Assembly: GCA_041398825.1 (NCBI GenBank)
Contig: JAWKTX010000001.1
Span: 558,001-622,000, forward strand
Length of the DNA stretch: 64,000 nt
Direction: 5' to 3'
Source of the DNA: Planctomycetaceae bacterium
Lineage (GTDB): Bacteria > Planctomycetota > Planctomycetia > Planctomycetales > Planctomycetaceae
Shown here: one piece after another, positions 45,281-54,990 of the stretch
Layout: each line of letters begins with the position of its first letter
How positions within the stretch are numbered: position 1 is the first letter of the stretch
The notes under the pieces: generated by a model
What the model saw: the letters and a program-made list of their open reading frames with translations, nothing else
Databases searched by the model: none
What the model was told of the DNA's origin: nothing
Program-made: the position numbers and the translations under genes

Positions 45281-45817
45281 ATGATGGCAACGACATTGCA
45301 GGAAATTCAGCAGGACGAAGAAAAGTCCCGACCCAAATACGGCAACCTCCCTGCTCTGCCCGAAGTTACCTTCAAGATTCTGGCGATGGCAAAGGATCCG
45401 GAATCCACGCCTGCAGATCTTCAGAAGTTGATCAGTCAGGACATCGCAATGTCCACTCGCATTCTGAAGGTTGTGAATTCGGTCTTCTACAGACTCTCTC
45501 GCCAGATCAGCACCATCGACCGTGCTGTCGTTGTTCTGGGGCGTAATGCTGTTCGAAATATCGCTGTCGCCGCTTCGATGGTGAAGTTGTTTAATTCGGG
45601 CAGCCGAGGAGATGCAGGGGGGCTTGATACGCGCCGACTGTGGCTGCATTCGGCGACAACAGCGACAGCCGCAAGGATTATTTCTGAGCGGCTGACGATC
45701 GGAGATCCCAATGAATTGTTCCTTGCAGGACTCACACATGACATTGGACTGATGGCCGAAGTCTACTGGGCTCAGAATAAATTATTGCTGAGCGTTCGTG
45801 ATACGGAACTGGATTAG
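45281..45817 (+). CDS. HDOD-domain protein, N-terminal part before an in-frame TAG
   Basis: This 178-residue part holds most of an HDOD domain: LPALPEVTFKILAMAKDPES near 22-41, ISQDIAMSTRILKVVNSVFY near 54-73, the HDIG motif in GLTHDIGLM near 155, and alternating helices between. HDOD proteins act in signalling, often with c-di-GMP factors. The reading frame stops at TAG (45815-45817) just where the last helix of the domain should begin. Four codons later the same frame continues in MKDLREAERHWFGLDHAALG, the expected continuation. So the gene has a nonsense codon, is read through, or carries a sequencing error. Confidence 0.85.
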   Translation: MMATTLQEIQQDEEKSRPKYGNLPALPEVTFKILAMAKDPESTPADLQKLISQDIAMSTRILKVVNSVFYRLSRQISTIDRAVVVLGRNAVRNIAVAASMVKLFNSGSRGDAGGLDTRRLWLHSATTATAARIISERLTIGDPNELFLAGLTHDIGLMAEVYWAQNKLLLSVRDTELD

Positions 45818-46174
45818 TTTGGTGTTCCGATGAAAGATCTGCGCGAAGCAGAGAGGCATTGGTTTGGTCTGGATCATGCTGCACTCGGTCAGGAAGTCTG
45901 CGAATACTGGAACTTTCCTGAATTGATCTCGACGCTTGTCGGCGCGCATCATGAGCCGTTCCTGGTGCCTGACGAACATCGAGACGTTGCGTGCGTTATT
46001 CGCCTTGCTGACCTTGTGGCAGCGGCGATGCCTGACGGCTTTCGTCTGGACCACACATCTCTGGATATTGATCCTGAGATTCTGGACGAACTTCAGATTA
46101 CGCCTTACCACGTGGCGGAGTTCAGTGAACGCATCCGCGCAGAGATGCACGAAGTGTCCAGCATTCTGGGTTAG
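45818..46174 (+). pseudogene. HDOD-domain protein, C-terminal part after the in-frame TAG
   Basis: This is the same reading frame as 45281-45817. The 118 codons after the stop include the domain's HWFGLDHAALGQEVCEYW block and the HH-containing GAHHEPFLVPDE. The ATG at 45830 could give a 114-residue separate product, but no ribosome-binding site precedes it. Base composition matches the first part. Treated as the tail of one interrupted gene. Confidence 0.75.
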
Positions 46175-46224
46175 TGCTCGCTGCTGACCGGTGATCGGAG
46201 GATGGGCCTGTTGCTGTGAACCCG

Positions 46225-47673
46225 TCAGCCGATCAGTTCGGCGATGGGTTCGCCGTGGTCCACAATAGGTGTTGGACGGCCGTTGAAGTCTTCGATCAAT
46301 GTCTTTCGTGCGTCGATACCAAGGTGGTGGTAGATCGTCGCCAGAAAGTCACCAGCGCTGCAGATCCGTTCGATGGAATCTTCGCCGCGTTTATCCGTCG
46401 CACCAATGAATCGACCGGTTTCAATTCCGCCGCCGGCCCAGATATTGGAAAAAGCACGCGGCCAGTGGTCGCGACCCGGTTGCTGCGTTCCAGCCGGAGC
46501 GCTGGCGTTGCCCGCTCCCGTACTCGCGGCATAGCTGATTTTCGGAGTGCGACCAAATTCGCCCGTGACGACGACCAGCACGCGTTTGTCGAGCCCCCGG
46601 TCGTAGATGTCTTCGATTAGCGCAGAGACCGCCTGATCGTAAGCATTTGCACGAAAACGCATCGCGTCAAATACATGATGGTTAACCGCATGATCGTCCC
46701 AGTTATTGACCCGCCCGCAAAGTGGGCCGTTCAGGCTGGTAGTCAGGACATCGACACCCGCCTCGATCAGCCTCCTTGCCATGAGCAACTGTTGTCCCCA
46801 TGTATTTCGGCCATATCGATCGCGTGTCCTGTCGTCTTCCTTTGAAAGGTCGAATGCGTCTTTTGTCGCGGGGTTGGTGAGCAGCGTCAGAGCCTGTTCT
46901 TCAAACTGATCCAGCGCTTCCAGTTCGCGGCGCTGATCGAAAGCGCGTTCGAGCTTATCGAGATTCTGACGCAGGGAGGTGCGTCGGTCGATGCGTTGAA
47001 TTTCCTGCTGGCTGCCAAGCCCGATGTTTGGCACTGTAAAGTTCGGCGCGTTGGGATCGCCTTTGACGACGAAGGGTGCATAGGCATCTCCGACATAAGC
47101 CGGACCATTGTATTCGAGTGGCGGGTTGATTCCGACGTAGGCTGGCAGGGGATTATTCCGTGGGCCTTCCTGCGCACGCAGAAAATTTGCAACCGACATC
47201 CAGTCGGGGTACTTCGGCTTTGGCTTGTCACGTGTATCGGGGTCACCCGAGAGCATCTGCATCGACCCTGCCGGATGCCCGCCCGCCGTTTGTCGCATCG
47301 ATCTCAGCACTGTGAACTTGTCCGCGATTTTCGCCTGCATGGGCAGTAGTTCTGTGAACTGTAGTCCCGGCACCGCTGTATCGATGGTACCGAACGGACC
47401 ACGGTATTCGCTGCCGGAGTCCGGCTTTGGATCGTACGTGTCAATGTGGGAGCATCCACCCGGCTTCCAGACCATAATCACGGCCTTCTTCTCTTTGACT
47501 CCGTTTGAAGAGGACAGCGCAGCGTTGATGGCCTGCATTCGCAGAAGTCCGGGAAGACTCAAACTTGTGAATCCGGCAAGCCCCAGGCGGAGAAATCCGC
47601 GTCGGCTGGCGGAACCGAATTCCCGTGGCCCGAGGCACGGACAAACTGACGAAGCATGAAATGGATCGCTCAT
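46225..47673 (-). CDS. DUF1501 protein with Tat signal
   Basis: The 482-residue protein starts with a twin-arginine signal (SRRGFLRLGLAGF near 23-35). It has the DUF1501 pattern, related to sulfatase/alkaline phosphatase folds: KKAVIMVWKPGGCSHIDTYDPKPD near 60-83, FTVLRSMRQTAGGHPAGS, and a terminal VVVTGEFGRTPKIS. The last stretch keeps GGIETGRFIGATDKRGE. It is third in a leftward group with the PPC and DUF1549/DUF1553 genes. This block is common in planctomycetes and of unknown substrate, probably in the cell envelope. Confidence 0.93.
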   Translation of the reverse strand: MSDPFHASSVCPCLGPREFGSASRRGFLRLGLAGFTSLSLPGLLRMQAINAALSSSNGVKEKKAVIMVWKPGGCSHIDTYDPKPDSGSEYRGPFGTIDTAVPGLQFTELLPMQAKIADKFTVLRSMRQTAGGHPAGSMQMLSGDPDTRDKPKPKYPDWMSVANFLRAQEGPRNNPLPAYVGINPPLEYNGPAYVGDAYAPFVVKGDPNAPNFTVPNIGLGSQQEIQRIDRRTSLRQNLDKLERAFDQRRELEALDQFEEQALTLLTNPATKDAFDLSKEDDRTRDRYGRNTWGQQLLMARRLIEAGVDVLTTSLNGPLCGRVNNWDDHAVNHHVFDAMRFRANAYDQAVSALIEDIYDRGLDKRVLVVVTGEFGRTPKISYAASTGAGNASAPAGTQQPGRDHWPRAFSNIWAGGGIETGRFIGATDKRGEDSIERICSAGDFLATIYHHLGIDARKTLIEDFNGRPTPIVDHGEPIAELIG

Positions 47674-47777
47674 GATGACGGTCCTGTCCTGGAATTGTGG
47701 ATGTCTGATTGCTGGTGAAGTTGCGGGTTTTGGTGTTCAGCGGTTATGCAGTCATCTTCTTCTGATCACGAATCGAA

Positions 47778-50030
47778 TCAATCGGCCGGGAGGACGCGAA
47801 TATGGATGGGTTCGGTCACAACGATCTCTGCCGTGTCTTTGGGGGCTGCGGCTTTTGTGGCTGCCTCCAGTTCTTTTTTTCGCTGATCCCGAACCGCTTC
47901 GGCGGCTTTCATTTTGTTGGTCAGTTCCGTGACAAGTTCGTCTGCCTGCTGCCCGGACTCTGATGAAACAGTCGCTGTCTGTGTCGTTTGCGTTTTCAGT
48001 TCGGCATCCAGCGCGGCCAGCAGCTCTTCTGCCTGTTTCAGCCGCGTTTCGGCCGATGTGACGGCGGACGGATTGAATCGATATTTTGCGACAGCGCTAC
48101 CGTAGAATGCGATCGTGTAATCACCGGCGGCTGTCTTGAGAGCCCCCGTATCAATGACGGCTTTTGAAGCACCGTCGGTGAGTTTAATGTCGAATCGGGG
48201 AACGTTTTCAAACCCTTCACCGAACGTCCTTAACTGAAGAGTCGAACCGGAGAATTCGTCACGACGAGTGTGCATTAGAGGTATGTTGAGTTTCTCTCCC
48301 GCTTTGACCTCGAAGATATCCTGCTCGGACGCTGCAATTGAGATCGGTGCGACTTCGGAATCTGTGACCGAAACCGGGATGCTGGTGACAAGTCTGGGTG
48401 ACGGAATTTCCTGCCAGGCATCTCGCACGGGCCATGCCATGGCGGCCATGCTTACGGCGTGCGTCACTTCTTTATCACCGATCATGGCTTTCCCCGTAAA
48501 CGAAGTAAATGCCATCCCGCGAGGGGCCTCTTGACCGGCTGTAATCAGCATGATGCCGCGAGACTTTCCGGCCGGAATCGTCAGTCCCTCGGCAGTCACT
48601 CCGTCCGGCAGGTTTTCCATTTTCAGCTCGATTGGCCCATCGAATCCATCGCGGCGGACAGCCACAACTTCGAGTGCCATGGTTGCCCCGGCTCGAAGGG
48701 CAATCGGTTTGCTGAGCGCGTTGCGGTCGCCATTGCGAAGCTCCATATGCATCGCCCATGAGATCAGTGCGAAGTCCGGTTGTGCCTTGCGAATGATCAG
48801 GCGGTAGATATTTCGGTCGTCCGTTCGCGTACCTCCGAACAAATCGGTGATCTGAAGGCGATACAACCCGTCTTCCTTGACTTCCAGTTTGCCGATGATG
48901 TCGGCAGAACCACCATTATACGGTGGCCCGTCGTAGGCATAGCCATTGCTCGACACTTTGACCGGGCTCGGGATGTCGGAGTATTCAGCGACATCGGATA
49001 CTGTCTGCTGTTCTCCCTCGCCAGTTACTCGCTGGACAACAACAGATGGGTCCGTTGGCCTGCCAAGTCGTTCAGACGCTACTTCAATCCACCACACCTC
49101 ATCTTTTCTGGCGGTGAATTCAAATGCATCGACGTCCGCCGCCGGGAAAAAACTGCCGCTGATGTCACAGGGCAGCTCAATCTTCTGAGCAGTCGCGGGA
49201 GGGTTCGGTTCTGTTTCTCTGATCGCTGCTTTTTCCGGCAATCCCTCCGGTGGCCACGAAAATGAACTGACTGTCCTTGTCGCAGCAAACTGTGGAATCG
49301 CCTCGTCCGGGTGCAACTTGCGCAGAGTCAATCGATAAAAGTACTCGGGACCTCCCTTAAATGTCAGTTCGTGCACTTTGATGACAAAGGTACCGTCGTT
49401 TGGGGCGGTGAAATCAATGGCACCACCTCGTCGCTCGACAATCAGGTCGCGTCCCATTTCATCAGCGACGATCAGCACTGCGTTCAGTTTGGAATCAATG
49501 TCTTTTGCTGCACAGTGGATGATATAACGCTGTCCCTGCACTGCGTTGAAGCTGAAATAGTCCACCGACTTGTTGCTCATTGCGGCGTTGCAGACGCAGT
49601 CGACTGAGATTTTCATCGCCTGATTCAGGGACGTATTTGGTGAGGACTGCACAACTTCAGGAAGTGTGCCCACGCTGAAGAATCGAGCAGCCGAAAGCCC
49701 CAGTCTTGACATGACCCGCGCTTCATAAAGTCCCGCCGGGCAATTCTCAGACACTGTCACCAGGTACCTGTTGGCCTGTGTTTGACCGTCTTCGGCCAGC
49801 TTCGGGACAGCGGAAATCTCCGGATGAGAGAAAAGCAGGTCCCCGGCGTCTTCGATGAAGTCCCCGGTGATCTCAATCTCCACGGTTGTGCCGACCTGAG
49901 CGCCCATTGGTTTTGTCGTCAGTAGCCGGGGAAGTGGAAGGCAGACGCTCTGGCCGGTAGAGGAAGGCATTGCCAAAAGCAGGGCCAGCGCCGTGGTCAT
50001 GAAGGTGGCGGTCAGTTTTAATTGAGTCAT
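47778..50030 (-). CDS. PPC-domain exported protein
   Basis: The 750-residue protein starts at the ATG at 50030, followed by a signal peptide (FMTTALALLLAMPSSTGQ). An upstream ATG at 50072 would add an implausible N-terminus. Two bacterial pre-peptidase C-terminal domains are visible: VDYFSFNAVQGQRYIIHC through DGTFVIKVHE near 155-235, and VDAFEFTARKDEVWWIEVA near 300-320. The last 80 residues form a coiled coil (AETRLKQAEELLAALDAELK). It is the middle gene of the DUF1549 group. PPC domains occur in secreted proteins, often for surface binding or transport. Confidence 0.85.
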   Translation of the reverse strand: MTQLKLTATFMTTALALLLAMPSSTGQSVCLPLPRLLTTKPMGAQVGTTVEIEITGDFIEDAGDLLFSHPEISAVPKLAEDGQTQANRYLVTVSENCPAGLYEARVMSRLGLSAARFFSVGTLPEVVQSSPNTSLNQAMKISVDCVCNAAMSNKSVDYFSFNAVQGQRYIIHCAAKDIDSKLNAVLIVADEMGRDLIVERRGGAIDFTAPNDGTFVIKVHELTFKGGPEYFYRLTLRKLHPDEAIPQFAATRTVSSFSWPPEGLPEKAAIRETEPNPPATAQKIELPCDISGSFFPAADVDAFEFTARKDEVWWIEVASERLGRPTDPSVVVQRVTGEGEQQTVSDVAEYSDIPSPVKVSSNGYAYDGPPYNGGSADIIGKLEVKEDGLYRLQITDLFGGTRTDDRNIYRLIIRKAQPDFALISWAMHMELRNGDRNALSKPIALRAGATMALEVVAVRRDGFDGPIELKMENLPDGVTAEGLTIPAGKSRGIMLITAGQEAPRGMAFTSFTGKAMIGDKEVTHAVSMAAMAWPVRDAWQEIPSPRLVTSIPVSVTDSEVAPISIAASEQDIFEVKAGEKLNIPLMHTRRDEFSGSTLQLRTFGEGFENVPRFDIKLTDGASKAVIDTGALKTAAGDYTIAFYGSAVAKYRFNPSAVTSAETRLKQAEELLAALDAELKTQTTQTATVSSESGQQADELVTELTNKMKAAEAVRDQRKKELEAATKAAAPKDTAEIVVTEPIHIRVLPAD

Positions 50031-50195
50031 GGCGTGGTCCCAATGGCGAGCGGCAAGGCGTCGGCCCTCCATGTGCTCTGTTCGTTACAGTAAAGTGATC
50101 TTCAGGGTGATCGTTTCGTAAATGAATATCTGGATCACGACGCTGTTTCGTTTTTCCGCCGGATGTGTCGGTGGAAGAGTTGGTGAAATGGGTGA

Positions 50196-52436
50196 CTAAT
50201 GATTGAACAGGAACTCTTTCGTATTGATCATCGCCCAGATCAGGTCCTGGAAGTTCTCTCGTGCTGCTGTTTTGGGATCCACAGGTTTTCCGTCTGCGGT
50301 TTGCCGTTCTTCCGCCATATAATCCGCAGCGATCCTGAGTTCTTCGGGTGTTGGTGCCCTGCTGAAGGCCGCCTGATAGATTTCCGTGATACGTTCTTCG
50401 ATCGGTGCGTCCGATTGTGAGAGCCGATCTGCTCGACCGTTCGGCGTCGCAAGTTTTGCCTTCACATCATTTGCGTTCATTAAATGAAGGCTCTGGGCAA
50501 GACTTGGGGATTCAGCGCGTTCGCATTCACAAACGCTTTCGTTTTCCGGACGACCAAAGACACGCAGGAATGGCGATGCCTTGTTGTAGCTGTTGTCCGG
50601 TAATGCGATGGCGCGCGTTCCGGCTGGCAGGTTGGGGAAATCTGTGCGAGCTTCTGTCAGGTCATCGATCGAATCCAGCAGCACCTCTGCCTGAACACGC
50701 CGTGGGTAATAACGCGAGTAGTTCTGCTGGTCCGAAAGATTGTATTCATTTGGCGTTGAACTGAGCTGATAGGCACTGGAAGTTGTGATCAGGCGCACCA
50801 GCTCTTTCAGATGAAATCCATTCTGGATAAAGTGCTTTTCCAGGGCTGTCAGCAGTTGTGGATTTGTCGGTGGATTTGAATCACGGATGTCATCCTCTGG
50901 TTCAATCAGACCTCGTCGAAAGAAGTGCTTCCAGTAGCGATTCACGAGGGCTCGAGCGAAGTACGGGTTCTGCGGATCAGACATCCAGTCAGCGAGCTTC
51001 AGACGTGGGTCTTCGTCTGCTGTGATGGGAGGAATCGAATCGCCGAGCGCTGCTGGTTTCAGGGCCATTCCTGTCTTGATGTTTTTTGCCGTTGCGATGC
51101 CGCGTTTGTGGAAAATCATGTCTTCGCCGCGGGTGTCGGTCGGTTTTCTTCCGACCTGACTGAAGAATGCGGCAAGGCTGTAGTAGTCATCCTGGCTCCA
51201 CCGTTCGAAGGGATGGTGATGACACTGCGCGCACTGCATACGAACCCCAAGAAACAACTGCGCGACGTCCTCGATCTGTTCTTTGGGTTCTTTGACTCGC
51301 TTGTACCACGCCACCGGCGGATTGGCGATAATTGTGCCTGTGGCTGCCAGCAGTTCCCGCACCATTTGATCATACGGTTTATTCGCGAGCAGACCGTCTC
51401 GCATCCAGGCATGAAATGCAAAGTTGGATGTGATGTCGCTGGCTTCGTCTCGACGATTTTTCAGAAGAGCGGTCCACTTGTTTGCAAAGAAGTCTGCATA
51501 TTCAGGACTGCGAAGAAGCTGATCAACGACTTGTTGCCGTTTGTCTGTTTCAGAGTTGGCCTGAAATACCTGAGACTCCTGAATTGTCGGAAGGCGTCCG
51601 GCTATATCCAGCGTGACACGTCGGAGAAAGGTGGCGTCGTCGCAGACATCAGAAGGTGGGATACCGAGTTCCTTGAGGTTGGCGAATACGAGGTCATCAA
51701 TGAAGTTGTTGCGGGGCGGAAGTGATTCCACTGGTGCTCCCAGCGGCACGGAACAATTGCAGACCGAAATCTCTCCCTGGTAGCGAACCATGATCGCGAC
51801 TTTGCCGGGGATGTCCTGAATCCTGATTTGTCCGGTTGAGGTCACTGTTGCCATGGCATTGTCATTGGATTCAAACAACGCCATTTCTGTGACATCACGC
51901 TGCGTGTTATCTGAATAATGGGCGACGACAGAAAGCTGTTGCGTCGCGCTGGGTGTGAGTGTCTTTCGATTCGGCTTTACTTCAAGGCTGGTCAGCCTGG
52001 GAGCGGAATCCCCATCCCATTTGGCTCCCTGCCTGATCCAGTCGATCATCATCTGGTGAGTTTGCGAGTCTGCTTCCAGTCGCTTGCCTCCGCCATGCGG
52101 CATCTGACCTGTCGCCTTCATGAGTAACAGGCTGCGTTCGGCTGCTGCTGGAAAGATCCGCCGGCCTCGGCCTTCCTTCACAACAGAGTCGTAATCTTCG
52201 AGGGTTTCGAATCCAAGAAGAGACAACTGGAATCCATTTTGACCTCCGCCAGCCTTGGCATGACACACTCCGGCATTGCACCCCATCTTTGTGAGTGCCG
52301 GCACGACATCGTTCACAAAGCTGACTGTCGAGCCGTCATCCGCGAATGTTCTGGCGACGAATGTCACCAAAGCAATGGCAGTAAGAAATGGTCGACCACT
52401 TGCGCGGAAGGTGTTTGGGTGTTGATTGGAGGCCAT
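50196..52436 (-). CDS. DUF1549/DUF1553 protein with N-terminal CX4CH-type cytochrome domain
   Basis: The 746-residue product has an export signal (FLTAIALVTFVARTFA near 17-32). An N-terminal planctomycete cytochrome-like region carries GCNAGVCH, the CX4CH form common in this family. A bacterial Ig-like segment follows (LEVKPNRKTLTPSATQQLSV near 145-170). DUF1549 begins near 240 (IDDLVFANLKELGIPPSD), and has MQCAQCHHHPFERW with a CXXCH haem-type motif. DUF1553 begins near 470 (RLKLADWMSDPQNPYFARA). It is first of the three-gene leftward group. Probably an envelope redox-linked protein; the substrate is unknown. Confidence 0.93.
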   Translation of the reverse strand: MASNQHPNTFRASGRPFLTAIALVTFVARTFADDGSTVSFVNDVVPALTKMGCNAGVCHAKAGGGQNGFQLSLLGFETLEDYDSVVKEGRGRRIFPAAAERSLLLMKATGQMPHGGGKRLEADSQTHQMMIDWIRQGAKWDGDSAPRLTSLEVKPNRKTLTPSATQQLSVVAHYSDNTQRDVTEMALFESNDNAMATVTSTGQIRIQDIPGKVAIMVRYQGEISVCNCSVPLGAPVESLPPRNNFIDDLVFANLKELGIPPSDVCDDATFLRRVTLDIAGRLPTIQESQVFQANSETDKRQQVVDQLLRSPEYADFFANKWTALLKNRRDEASDITSNFAFHAWMRDGLLANKPYDQMVRELLAATGTIIANPPVAWYKRVKEPKEQIEDVAQLFLGVRMQCAQCHHHPFERWSQDDYYSLAAFFSQVGRKPTDTRGEDMIFHKRGIATAKNIKTGMALKPAALGDSIPPITADEDPRLKLADWMSDPQNPYFARALVNRYWKHFFRRGLIEPEDDIRDSNPPTNPQLLTALEKHFIQNGFHLKELVRLITTSSAYQLSSTPNEYNLSDQQNYSRYYPRRVQAEVLLDSIDDLTEARTDFPNLPAGTRAIALPDNSYNKASPFLRVFGRPENESVCECERAESPSLAQSLHLMNANDVKAKLATPNGRADRLSQSDAPIEERITEIYQAAFSRAPTPEELRIAADYMAEERQTADGKPVDPKTAARENFQDLIWAMINTKEFLFNH

Positions 52437-52884
52437 GACGCGGGATCTCAGGCCAGATGGTGGGAAAAACCCCGGCAGGCTGGATGTTTCGCAGCTCCTG
52501 TCGGGAAGGCGGGCGTTGTCATCTGCGACAACGAGACAAGTCTAAGTTGCTCTTATACCTATCGTCCACCGTATTTCGATGTTCTGCCGACTCTGGCCGC
52601 GAATTCGCTCATGCCTCCAAATTCCAGCCATCTTGTACTGATTCTGCTGGCGATGTTGGCATTTGTCATCATTGGTTTGGCTGGTCCGGCAATGTCGCCC
52701 CGAATGTTATTGCCAAAGTCGACAGGAAACTTCAGTGTTGGTTCATGTATTCTGGTCGCGGGCAGCGAATCGTCGAGCTGGTAAAGGGCATGGGCGATAA
52801 GGGCGAACGGTGTGCGTACTCCTGTCCAGGAAAGTCGTCAACGGCGCTATTCGACGAGCGTCATCAATCGCTGGTTCTAAAATG
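52437..52884. other. Intergenic region upstream of the DUF1549 gene
   Basis: These 448 bases hold no convincing gene. A 57-codon frame at 52611-52784 encodes a hydrophobic segment (LVLILLAMLAFVIIGLAG), which could be a small membrane peptide or chance. The right part leads into the decayed adhesin. Promoters for the leftward group should lie near 52440-52520. Confidence 0.35.
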
Positions 52885-54175
52885 CGATCGTTGATTCGCA
52901 GACCAACACTGCTGGTGTTCACGGCACATTCAGTATCGATGCTGCAGGTAACTGGTCGTACGCGCGAACTGCCGACTTGAATGCGATGAATGCCGGCGAC
53001 GTGCTGTCTGACAGCTTCACAGCGGTGTCGTTGGACGGAACTGCCTCGCAGACAGTGAGCATCACCATCAACGGGCTCCACGATGCGGCAATCATCACCG
53101 GCGAGACAACGGGCAGCATGACCGAGGACGACGCTGGCACCATTGGTGCCCTGACGGTCAGCGATGTCGACAACGGGCAGGCTGCCTTTGTGCCTCAGAC
53201 TAACGTTGCCGGAAGCTACGGTACATTCAATATCGATGCTGCAGGCAACTGGTCGTGCGTGCGAACTGCCGATCTGCAGTCCCTGTCGGTAGGAGAGTCG
53301 GCATCTGACAGCTTCAACGTGGTGTCGCTCGACGGTACTGCCAGTCAACTCATTGCCATCACGATCACTGGCGAAAATGACGCTCCGATGATCTCAGGTG
53401 TCACATCTGATCACAACACCGTTGACGATGCATCGGCAAGCGGCCTGGTGTCGATCGGCGGATCATTTCGTGATATCGACACTTCTGACTCACGCACCGC
53501 AACAGTCAACTGGGGGACGGAACGGTTGAATCGCTGACTGTGGATGAGCTTGCGGAGACACTCGCGGGCAGTCACCAATATCTCAGTGGCGGCATCTTCA
53601 CGATCACGGTCACTGTCGACGATGGGAACGGAGGGACTGCTTCGTCGACGACCACTGCTGTCGTTGAAGGAGTCACGAACACTTTTTGTCGTCGGCACGA
53701 ATAGTCGAGACATCGTTCAATTCTTTCGTCTTACCTGCGCGACGGGAACGATATTTATGATGGAATGGGGGCCGGATGGCTACCTGGCCCCAACGACAAC
53801 TTCCCTTCGCAATTTGTCTTCGGCGGTGCGGGTGCCGATCGAATCGTCGGAAGTAGAGGCAACGTTGTCCTGGTGGGCTGTAGCGGGGATGACATGCTCG
53901 TCGGATACGACGGCGATGACATCCTCATTGGCGGCACGGGAGGGGATAATCTGCGGGGCAACCGAGGAAATGACCTGATGGTCGGTGGCTCGACAGAGAG
54001 TGACGATGACCTCTCCCCACTGGATCGGGCTTTGGCCGCATGGAGCAGCGACGATCTGACTTCCGCCCTGAAACACATCGGGCACGTTACGGATGACGAC
54101 GAAAAGGATGATCTGTTCGGCGAGCAGGGCAACGATTACCTGCACTACGGAAACGGCGACAAGCGAAAGAACTGA
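52885..54175 (+). pseudogene. Decayed VCBS/RTX adhesin fragment
   Basis: Adhesin-like protein is readable in several frames but no intact gene exists. Two VCBS-type repeats start at 52885 with no usable start codon (an in-frame TAA lies upstream): AGVHGTFSIDAAGNWSYAR, then GSYGTFNIDAAGNWSCVR. Near 53511-53520 a one-base loss shifts the frame. The shifted frame continues with GDGTVESLTVDEL and TVTVDDGNGG until a stop near 53703. A third open stretch, from about 53730 to 54175, carries RTX calcium-binding repeats (GAGADRIVGSRGN, GDDMLVGYDGDDILIGG). Together these look like the remains of a large secreted adhesin. Confidence 0.85.
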
Positions 54176-54225
54176 TCAATCGCAGCGATCAGTCGGGCTG
54201 TCGTCATTCACGAGAGGGAATTCGG

Positions 54226-54253
54226 GAACCCGCATTGCATGCAGTGCGGGTTC
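54226..54253. terminator. Strong hairpin after the adhesin remnant
   Basis: GAACCCGCA at 54226-54234 pairs with TGCGGGTTC at 54245-54253, and the loop itself contains the palindrome TGCATGCA. TTGTGT follows on the plus strand. Probably the old terminator of the adhesin. Confidence 0.6.
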
Positions 54254-54396
54254 TTGTGTCGTTGAGAATCATTCGATCAGGAAATGAGTTCTTCGCTGCG
54301 GCAGATTGCTGTTCATTGGACTGAGATTTCATTGACTCATCATTCACTGGTTGCAACGGATTGTCGACACCGGTATCAGAGCATTAAACTGAACGA

Positions 54397-54936
54397 ATGC
54401 AGAACTCTGAACATCTCAAAGTCGTGTATTTGATGCGTGGTCTGCCTGGTTGCGGCAAGAGCCATCGCGCGAAGCGATTAGCGGGCGAGTCGGGGATAGT
54501 GCTGGAGACGGATGCTTACTTCTACACGCAGATCGGAACAGACCCTGAATCGTACGATTTTGATGCGGCATTGCTTCCTGCCGCCAGACAGTGGATTCTT
54601 GAACGAATGAGAGACGCCTTGATGGCTGGCATTTCACCCGTCGTTGTTGATCGCGGAAACGGTATGAATCCGGAAACGCGGGAATTTGCACTTCTGGCTG
54701 TCGCGCATGGTTATTCCATCGAACTCGCTGAACCCGATTCTCTATGGTGGCAGGAACTCCGAGTGTTGCTGAAGTACAGGGAATTCATCGACGAGCGACT
54801 GTTTACTGCGTGGGCGCGGAAACTGTCAGAATCAACACGACAAGGGCATCGAGTCCCCGCGAATATCATTCTCGGCTGGATGAAGCACTGGCGTTATGAT
54901 CTGACCGTGAAGATGATTCTGGAATGCAGAGATTAG
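54397..54936 (+). CDS. P-loop kinase-like protein (AAA_33/N4BP2-like)
   Basis: The 179-residue soluble protein begins with YLMRGLPGCGKSHRAKRLA, a Walker A loop typical of the small P-loop kinases (AAA_33, N4BP2 and polynucleotide-kinase-like). ETDAYF near 37-42 supplies the acidic residue that often binds metal or substrate, and PVVVDRGNGMNPE near 82-94 resembles the VVVDNT motif. Substrate could be a nucleic acid or small metabolite. A zeta-toxin-like role is possible but no antitoxin is seen. It lies beside the adhesin remnant and converges with a lipoprotein gene. Confidence 0.75.
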   Translation: MQNSEHLKVVYLMRGLPGCGKSHRAKRLAGESGIVLETDAYFYTQIGTDPESYDFDAALLPAARQWILERMRDALMAGISPVVVDRGNGMNPETREFALLAVAHGYSIELAEPDSLWWQELRVLLKYREFIDERLFTAWARKLSESTRQGHRVPANIILGWMKHWRYDLTVKMILECRD

Positions 54937-54990
54937 GGGTCTGTTATACCTGCGGATCTGCAGCGTGAGTGGTGTGAAAACGGTTGCTGC

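Noticed and set aside
52743..53348. 201-codon leftward frame opposite the adhesin remnant
   Set aside because: Repetitive shadow of the VCBS repeats; the plus strand gives the recognisable protein.
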